Shown here: positions 4,457-9,311 of the stretch, one piece after another
How the letters are laid out: each line of letters begins with the position of its first letter
How positions within the stretch are numbered: position 1 is the stretch's first letter
Assembly: GCA_051005235.1 (NCBI GenBank)
Contig: JBPCJO010000079.1
Location: 1-9,311, forward strand
Length of the DNA: 9,311 nt
DNA from: JALQXV01 sp051005235
Lineage (GTDB): Bacteria; Patescibacteriota; Saccharimonadia; Saccharimonadales; 2-12-FULL-41-12
Direction of reading: 5' to 3'
The notes under the pieces: generated by a model
Database searches by the model: none
The model's input: only the letters and a program-made list of their open reading frames with translations
What the model was told of the DNA's origin: nothing
Translations under genes and position numbers: made by a program

Positions 4457-6586
4457 GTGAGTACAATTAACCCCTTTGGTAAAGATATTATCAGCGTCAG
4501 CACCGAGTTCTGTGGGCGCACCTTAACCCTCGAGGTTGGCCGCGTCGGCTTCCGTAGCACCGCCAGTGTTTTGGTAAAATACGGTGACACCGTCGTGCTT
4601 GGAACAGCCATGGTTAGCCCAAAAACCCTCGATAACTTCGACTATTTCCCACTGAGTATCGACTACGAAGAAAAAATGTATGCAGCTGGCAAAATCAGCG
4701 GTAGCCGCTTTATTAAAAGGGAGGGCCGCCCGAGCGACGACGCCATTTTAATTGGCCGTTTGATCGATCGACCAATCCGCCCGTTGTGGCCTAAGGGCTA
4801 TCGCCACGAAGTCCAGGGTGTTGCCACCGTACTTAGTATGGACCCTAACTTCCGCCCCGATATGATCGCCATGATCGCCATGAGCACCGCCTTTATGATG
4901 ACGGGCGCACCATTTGACGGACCGGTCGCCGGTATGCGCATTGGCATCGACGAGAACGGCTCCTTCCAGGCCTTTATGAAGCCCGAAGACATCGATAAAG
5001 GTCAGCTTGACCTCGTAGTAGCCGGTACTAAAGACGGCATTATGATGGTAGAAGCCGGTGCTAGCGAAGTTACCGAAGACCAAATCGCCGATGCGCTGGG
5101 ATATGCCTACGAAACGATCCAGCCAGCCATCGAATTGCAAGAAGAACTGATCTCTAAACTCAATATCGAGAAACAAGAGTATAACCTGGTACTGCCAGAC
5201 AGTGCCATGCAGGTACAGGTTGACGCCTGGGTAGACGGCAAACTCGGTCGCCAACTGCATAAGCCATACCCGGAACGTAACGTTATGATCCGTGACTTGC
5301 GTGACCAGATGGAAGTCCACTTTGCCAAAGAAGTCGGCGAAGACGAATTTAAAGCCGTCCGCCGCGAATACGACGACGCTTTTACCGCCGCCTTGCATAA
5401 AGATGTGCGCAAACACATTGTTGAAGATAATGTCCGTCCGGACGGTCGCCAAACGACCGAAGTTCGGCAGCTTTCTAGCGAAATCGGATTCTTGCCACGG
5501 GTGCATGGTTCAAGCTTGTTCACTCGCGGCATGACGCAAGCCTTAAACGTCATCACGTTGGCACCTTTAAGCTATGTGCAACTGGTTGACACCATGGAGC
5601 GCGAGGCCGAGCGCCGTTACTTACACCACTACAACGCGCCGGGCTACACCGTCGGTGAAGTCAAGCGTTTGGGTAGCCCCGGCCGCCGCGAAATCGGCCA
5701 TGGTTACTTGGCAGAGCGTGCCATTGAGCCCGTCTTGCCTAGTGAAGCGGACTTTCCGTATACGATCCGTTCCGTCACCGAAATTATGAGTCAAAACGGC
5801 AGCACCAGCATGGCTGCTGCTTGTTCGGCAGTACTGGCGTTAATGGACGCCGGCGTCCCCCTAAAAGCACCGGTCAGCGGTATTGCGATGGGCTTGTTTA
5901 TGGACGGCACCCGCCCAATTATTTTGAGTGACATTGCCGACGCCGAAGATTTTGCCGGCGACATGGACTTTAAGGTTACCGGTACCGCCAAAGGTATTAC
6001 TGCTTTGCAGATGGATATGAAAGTCCATGGTTTGCCGGTTGATGTGCTCAAACAAGCTCTTATGCAAGGCAAAGAAGGCCGTGCCCATATCCTTGAACAC
6101 ATGTTGACTACAATTGCCGAACCAAAGGCCGACCTAAGTCCGTTCGCGCCGCGCGTCGAAGCCATCAAGATTAACCCTGATAAGATCCGCGACGTCATTG
6201 GTAAAGGTGGGGAAATGATCAACAAAATCATTGCCGAAACCGGTGCCGAAATTGACATTAAAGATGACGGTACGGTCATGATTGCCAGCCCCGACAAGCG
6301 CAGTATCGACGGCGCCATTAAGTACATCCGCCAAATCACCGACGACCCCGAAGTTGGCTTAGTTTACGAGAACTGCCGCGTAGTGAGCGTCCTCGACTTT
6401 GGCGCTTTCGTTGAGATTATGCCCGGCAAAGAAGGCCTGGTCCACGTCAGCGAAATGAGCGAAGAGCGGGTTAATCATCCCGGTGATGTAGTCAAAGAAG
6501 GCGATAAAGTCACCGTTAAATTATTAGCAATCGATGAGCGTGGCCGCTTGCAACTGAGTATGAAAGCCGCCGCAAAGGAAAAATAG
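4457..6586 (+). CDS. pnp: Polyribonucleotide nucleotidyltransferase (PNPase)
   Basis: The 709-aa protein has the full PNPase plan: RNase PH domain 1 (about 10-210, with RFIKREGRP and RLIDRPIRPLWP), helical domain (about 220-310), RNase PH domain 2 (about 325-540), KH domain (GKGG at 582-585) and S1 domain (about 637-703). PNPase degrades RNA 3' to 5' with phosphate, releasing nucleoside diphosphates, as a trimer in the cytosol. Active-site signatures in the second PH domain include PGRREIGHG, NGSTSMAAACSAVLALMDAG and EDFAGDMDFK with Asp502 and Asp504. One oddity is FTRGMTQAL at 355-363, where the family normally has FTRGETQ, so Met359 replaces Glu. The GTG start is supported by the family-like N-terminus. 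First gene of the probable pnp-membrane protein-udg-rnj operon. Confidence 0.96.
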   Translation: MSTINPFGKDIISVSTEFCGRTLTLEVGRVGFRSTASVLVKYGDTVVLGTAMVSPKTLDNFDYFPLSIDYEEKMYAAGKISGSRFIKREGRPSDDAILIGRLIDRPIRPLWPKGYRHEVQGVATVLSMDPNFRPDMIAMIAMSTAFMMTGAPFDGPVAGMRIGIDENGSFQAFMKPEDIDKGQLDLVVAGTKDGIMMVEAGASEVTEDQIADALGYAYETIQPAIELQEELISKLNIEKQEYNLVLPDSAMQVQVDAWVDGKLGRQLHKPYPERNVMIRDLRDQMEVHFAKEVGEDEFKAVRREYDDAFTAALHKDVRKHIVEDNVRPDGRQTTEVRQLSSEIGFLPRVHGSSLFTRGMTQALNVITLAPLSYVQLVDTMEREAERRYLHHYNAPGYTVGEVKRLGSPGRREIGHGYLAERAIEPVLPSEADFPYTIRSVTEIMSQNGSTSMAAACSAVLALMDAGVPLKAPVSGIAMGLFMDGTRPIILSDIADAEDFAGDMDFKVTGTAKGITALQMDMKVHGLPVDVLKQALMQGKEGRAHILEHMLTTIAEPKADLSPFAPRVEAIKINPDKIRDVIGKGGEMINKIIAETGAEIDIKDDGTVMIASPDKRSIDGAIKYIRQITDDPEVGLVYENCRVVSVLDFGAFVEIMPGKEGLVHVSEMSEERVNHPGDVVKEGDKVTVKLLAIDERGRLQLSMKAAAKEK

Positions 6587-6589
6587 GAG
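6586..6589 (+). promoter_or_regulatory. Shine-Dalgarno site of the small membrane protein gene
   Basis: GGAG overlaps the last base of the pnp stop codon and lies 7 nt before the ATG at 6597. This good spacing shows that the organism does use Shine-Dalgarno initiation inside operons. Confidence 0.7.
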
Positions 6590-6596
6590 TTCAAAT

Positions 6597-6827
6597 ATGA
6601 ATAAACTTCACGAATTTCACAAAACCAGGCACGGGCACATAACATTTGGCGTCGCTGAACTGGTGCTGGTATACATTTTCGCCTCAATCGCGATTGATAC
6701 GGCAAGTATGTGGGCCTATCTGGCAGCGATTGTCTTGTTTATCGGAGCCTGCGTGAACTTTATTAAATTTGACGAACTAAAAACTAAGCATCCAGCTAAG
6801 GCAAAAAAGGCCCATGCCCGACACTGA
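6597..6827 (+). CDS. Small two-TM membrane protein, function unknown
   Basis: The 76-aa protein has a polar His/Lys-rich N-terminus (NKLHEFHKTRHGH, 2-14), two likely membrane helices at about 15-36 (ending in IAIDT) and 40-60 (YLAAIVLFIGACVNFIKF), and a very basic tail (KTKHPAKAKKAHARH). Both ends are positively charged and would face the cytosol. I do not recognise a family. It starts 10 nt after pnp, has a good ribosome site, and its last 14 bases overlap the start of the uracil-DNA glycosylase gene, so it is part of the operon. A basic, membrane-anchored protein between two RNases could be a membrane tether or RNA-binding anchor, but that is inference from position only. It ends in TGA. 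Confidence 0.78.
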   Translation: MNKLHEFHKTRHGHITFGVAELVLVYIFASIAIDTASMWAYLAAIVLFIGACVNFIKFDELKTKHPAKAKKAHARH

Positions 6828-7404
6828 TAACCAGGTTTTACTTGATCAGCTTAAGGCAGATATCCTCACAAAGAATATCTGTCCAGAGTTGGCCGAGTCA
6901 GCCACACAGTTAGTTGCCGGGCACGGTAACCCGCAGGCAGAAGTCGTGTTTATCGGCGAAGCGCCTGGCAAGAATGAGGATTTGCAAGGCATACCGTTCG
7001 TCGGTGCCGCCGGCAAATTTCTCGACCAAATGCTTGGCGAAGCCGGGTTGGTACGCAGCGATATTTATATCACGAACATCGTAAAGTATCGTCCGCCTGC
7101 CAATCGCGACCCAAAACCGGAAGAAAAGAGAGCTTTTTGGCCGTTTTTGGTCCGCGAACTGCAGATCATACAACCAAATATTACCGTGACGCTTGGCCGC
7201 CACAGCATGGAGTACTTTCTACCGAATGCCAAGATCAGCCAAGTCCACGGGCAACCCAAACGGGTTAGCTTTGGTGATATTAAACTAGTGGTGCTGCCCC
7301 TGTATCATCCGGCAGCAGCCCTCTATAACGGAGACCTTAAGGCTACGCTGCTCGAAGATTTTGCCAGCGTCCCAACGGTTCTCAAACTTATCAACGAATC
7401 ATAA
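6814..7404 (+). CDS. Family-4-type uracil-DNA glycosylase lacking most Fe-S cysteines
   Basis: The 196-aa product removes uracil from DNA, the first step of base excision repair. Family 4 motifs are clear: VFIGEAPGKNEDLQGIPFVG (46-64, with Glu49 and the uracil-pocket residues), YITNIVKYRPPANRDPKPEE (85-104), VTLGRHS (125-131) and LYHPAAALY (163-171, with His165). Family 4 enzymes normally hold a [4Fe-4S] cluster with four Cys: a CxxC near the N-terminus, one in KCRPP and one about 16 residues later. Here only Cys23 remains; the partner position 20 is Lys, KCRPP has become KYRPP (Tyr92), and the fourth site reads AFWPFL (Phe108). The protein has no other Cys, so the cluster is almost certainly absent. 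The start overlaps the preceding gene by 14 nt, implying coupled translation. The frame is intact and the active site preserved, so loss of function is not indicated. Confidence 0.92.
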   Translation: MPDTDNQVLLDQLKADILTKNICPELAESATQLVAGHGNPQAEVVFIGEAPGKNEDLQGIPFVGAAGKFLDQMLGEAGLVRSDIYITNIVKYRPPANRDPKPEEKRAFWPFLVRELQIIQPNITVTLGRHSMEYFLPNAKISQVHGQPKRVSFGDIKLVVLPLYHPAAALYNGDLKATLLEDFASVPTVLKLINES

Positions 7405-7425
7405 ATTTAATTAATTATTTAATCA

Positions 7426-7431
7426 AAAGGA
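7426..7431 (+). promoter_or_regulatory. Shine-Dalgarno site of the RNase J gene
   Basis: AAAGGA lies 9 nt before the ATG at 7441 in a very A/T-rich 36-nt gap (7405-7440) that includes TTAATTAA at 7408-7415. The A/U-rich context could favour ribosome access. Confidence 0.65.
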
Positions 7432-7440
7432 AATACTAAT

Positions 7441-9311
7441 ATGGTACACAACCCTAAACCCAAACCTACCGGAGACGGCGCGGATACAAACCAAGAGAGA
7501 CCAGCTAACCGCTCTGGTGGCAGAGGCCAAGCATCAGGCGCAAAAGGCAGCAGCCGACCCGATGGTCCAAGCCGAGCCAGCCGCGGAGCCGCAATTCGTG
7601 CCCAAAAGCGGTCAAGCGAAGATGCCCACCGCATTGCCAGCCAATACTTAACTGCCGATAATAGCGCCAATAGTGACCAAAAGCCTCGCGCCAACTTTAT
7701 CGACGACAGTCCGCGCCTTAAAATTATCGGCCTTGGCGGCCTCGATGGCGGCGGTTCTAAGAACACTATCTTAGTTGAGTACAAAAACGATGTGGTCATT
7801 ATGGACTGTGGCAGTGACCTTGGTGTTGACCTGCCCGGCATCAACTATGGCATTGCCGATATGGCCTACCTTGAATCTGTTAAACACAAGCTCAAGGCTT
7901 ACATTATTACGCACGGACACCTCGACCACATTGGTGGTTTGCCACACATTTTGCCGCATTATCCAGCGCCAGTTTACGGCAGCCGCTTTACGATTGGCCG
8001 TGTCGAAGAAATCTTTAGCAACTTTGGTTTACCGATGCCCGAAGGCTTTGAACTCAAAACCGTCATCATGAACGAGGACACCCACGAGCGCCTTAAAATC
8101 GGCGAATTCTTTCTTGAGTTTGTCCGTGTCACACACTCTATACCAGGCAGTACCTGTATTGTGCTCGACACACCAGTCGGTCGCATACTAAACACCGGTG
8201 ACTTTCGGCTTGACCCCAACCCGCTCGACCATGAGCGCACTGACACCGATCGTTTAACCGAGCTGGGCAACCAAGGCATCTTGGCACTTCTCTCTGAGAG
8301 TACTACCACCGAACGCCCGGGCCGCACTCCGTCCGAATCAACCATCGAGCAAAGCTTTAACGACATCATGGCCCAAGCGCCAGGCCGCATTTTTATTGGC
8401 TTGTTTAGCACCAATATGAACCGCGTCCAGATGATTATTAACGCTGCCGTGCATAATGGTCGTAAGGTTGCCATGGACGGCCGCTCAATGGTCAGTACCC
8501 TCGAAATGGGCGTCCGTAATGGCTTTATGCGAATTCCAAAAGGCACCTTTGTGCCAATCGCTAGTACCAACACCATGAAAGACGAAGATTTAGTCGTGGT
8601 CTGTACCGGTTCGCAAGGCGAACCTAGTTCCGCTCTTCAGCGCATGAGTAACGGCGAACACCGCCACGTTAAACTCAAAGAACAAGACACTGTAATTCTC
8701 TCGAGCACGCCTATTCCATACTCTGGTAACGACGCCAAAGTCCGCATCATGGTAGACGACTTGTACCGCAAAGGTGTTCACGTGTTTCGCCATGAGACCC
8801 GCGAAATTGATGGTTGCGGCCCACTACACGTCTCTGGCCACGCCAGCATCGACGAGTATAAAGATATGATCAATATGACCAAACCGAAGTTCTTTATTCC
8901 GATCTACGGTGACTACACAGCCAAGCGCCAGCACATCGAAATCGCCGTCGAAGAGGGCATACCTCGCGGCAGCACCGTCAACGCCGACAACGGCGACGTC
9001 ATCGCGCTTACCCCTGATAAAATGGAAATTATCGGCCAAGTACCGCATGGTACCGTCTTGGTAGACCAAACCGGCGCGACCGTCAGCAATGTTGTCGTCA
9101 AAGACCGCCTGATGCTCAGCAACGAAGGCCTCGTCGCCGTCGTGCTCACCATCGACAAAAAGACCGGCCAACTAATGACTAGCCCCGACATCATCAGCCG
9201 CGGCTTCATCTACATGAAAGGCCAAGAAGAGCTAATGAACCTGTTCCGCATCGAACTTAAGCGGGCAGTCTCGCAGCGCTTTAAACGCATTGACCTCGAC
9301 CGCTTCAAGAT
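7441..9311 (+). CDS. rnj: Ribonuclease J, cut by the right edge of the window
   Basis: The frame is open from ATG 7441 to the last base (623 complete codons, no stop). The product is a metallo-beta-lactamase/beta-CASP RNase: HGHLDHIGG (His158, His160, Asp162, His163), VTHSIPGS (His232), NTGDFRLD (Asp254), LLSESTTTERPGRTPSE (Glu286 region), HVSGHAS (463-469) and the RNase J signature SRGFIYM near the end. RNase J acts as an endonuclease and a 5'-3' exonuclease in mRNA decay and rRNA maturation. An unusual N-terminal extension of about 85 residues precedes the catalytic core (RLKIIGLGG); it is rich in Gly, Ser, Pro, Arg, Lys and Gln and is probably disordered. Some core positions differ from the common forms (Leu161 in HGHEDH, Gly236 in HSIPDS, Glu286 in SDST), but the metal ligands are kept. 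Last visible gene of the pnp operon. Confidence 0.95.
   Translation, partial: MVHNPKPKPTGDGADTNQERPANRSGGRGQASGAKGSSRPDGPSRASRGAAIRAQKRSSEDAHRIASQYLTADNSANSDQKPRANFIDDSPRLKIIGLGGLDGGGSKNTILVEYKNDVVIMDCGSDLGVDLPGINYGIADMAYLESVKHKLKAYIITHGHLDHIGGLPHILPHYPAPVYGSRFTIGRVEEIFSNFGLPMPEGFELKTVIMNEDTHERLKIGEFFLEFVRVTHSIPGSTCIVLDTPVGRILNTGDFRLDPNPLDHERTDTDRLTELGNQGILALLSESTTTERPGRTPSESTIEQSFNDIMAQAPGRIFIGLFSTNMNRVQMIINAAVHNGRKVAMDGRSMVSTLEMGVRNGFMRIPKGTFVPIASTNTMKDEDLVVVCTGSQGEPSSALQRMSNGEHRHVKLKEQDTVILSSTPIPYSGNDAKVRIMVDDLYRKGVHVFRHETREIDGCGPLHVSGHASIDEYKDMINMTKPKFFIPIYGDYTAKRQHIEIAVEEGIPRGSTVNADNGDVIALTPDKMEIIGQVPHGTVLVDQTGATVSNVVVKDRLMLSNEGLVAVVLTIDKKTGQLMTSPDIISRGFIYMKGQEELMNLFRIELKRAVSQRFKRIDLDRFK

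Noticed and set aside
4748..5506. 252-aa minus-strand reading frame within pnp
   Set aside because: It is the mirror frame of conserved PNPase codons, with unnatural composition (many His, Phe, Val) and no start signals.
6825..6827. UGA recoding as in SR1/Gracilibacteria
   Set aside because: TGA ends the small membrane gene at a sensible place and no certain gene contains an in-frame TGA, so the standard bacterial code fits.
7974..8576. 200-aa minus-strand reading frame, and several others, inside the RNase J region
   Set aside because: The plus strand here encodes continuous, motif-bearing RNase J; the minus frames are Ser/Arg/Pro-rich shadows.
1..9311. CRISPR arrays, tRNA or rRNA genes, insertion sequences, phage genes
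   Set aside because: No regularly spaced repeats, cloverleaf-type sequence, transposase or structural phage motif was seen on either strand.

Overview
The window looks like a chromosomal segment of a Patescibacteria/CPR bacterium, most likely Candidatus Saccharibacteria (TM7). This is an inference from gene content and protein character (rpsO-pnp followed by a family-4 uracil-DNA glycosylase and an RNase J, small compact genes, base composition near 50% G+C by eye). The genetic code is standard: TAA, TAG and TGA all close good reading frames (TGA ends the 76-aa membrane protein), so this is not an SR1/Gracilibacteria-type genome in which UGA is recoded. No rRNA, tRNA, CRISPR array, insertion sequence or phage gene was seen.

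Left part (1-3218): the 5' end of purA runs leftward off the window. Divergent from it is a 91-aa orphan gene flanked by two exact copies of a 17-bp element. Next come a perfect 19-bp palindrome, a possible 16-codon leader ORF and a 550-aa ABC-F ATPase. Convergent with the ABC-F gene, only 12 bp away, is a 10-TM EamA/DMT-type transporter.

Middle (3219-4456): a VapBC-like toxin-antitoxin pair (AbrB-fold antitoxin, PIN-domain toxin) shares a 72-bp divergent promoter region with the transporter. The promoter of rpsO (ribosomal protein S15) starts inside the 3' end of the toxin gene. A 232-bp leader with stem-loops separates rpsO from pnp.

Right part (4457-9311): pnp (PNPase), a 76-aa two-TM membrane protein, a family-4 uracil-DNA glycosylase and an RNase J cut by the right edge lie head to tail and probably form one operon. 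Two major RNA-degrading enzymes are therefore encoded together.

The most striking pattern concerns starts. The genes that open a transcription unit (orphan gene, EamA gene, vapB, rpsO, and nearly purA) have a recognisable sigma-70-type -10 box ending only 6-10 nt before the start codon, often with the extended form TGCTAnnnT and with no usable Shine-Dalgarno sequence. These would be leaderless or almost leaderless mRNAs. Genes inside the pnp operon instead have Shine-Dalgarno sequences or overlapping starts. The second notable point is the uracil-DNA glycosylase, which keeps its active-site motifs but has lost three of the four cysteines expected to hold the family's [4Fe-4S] cluster.
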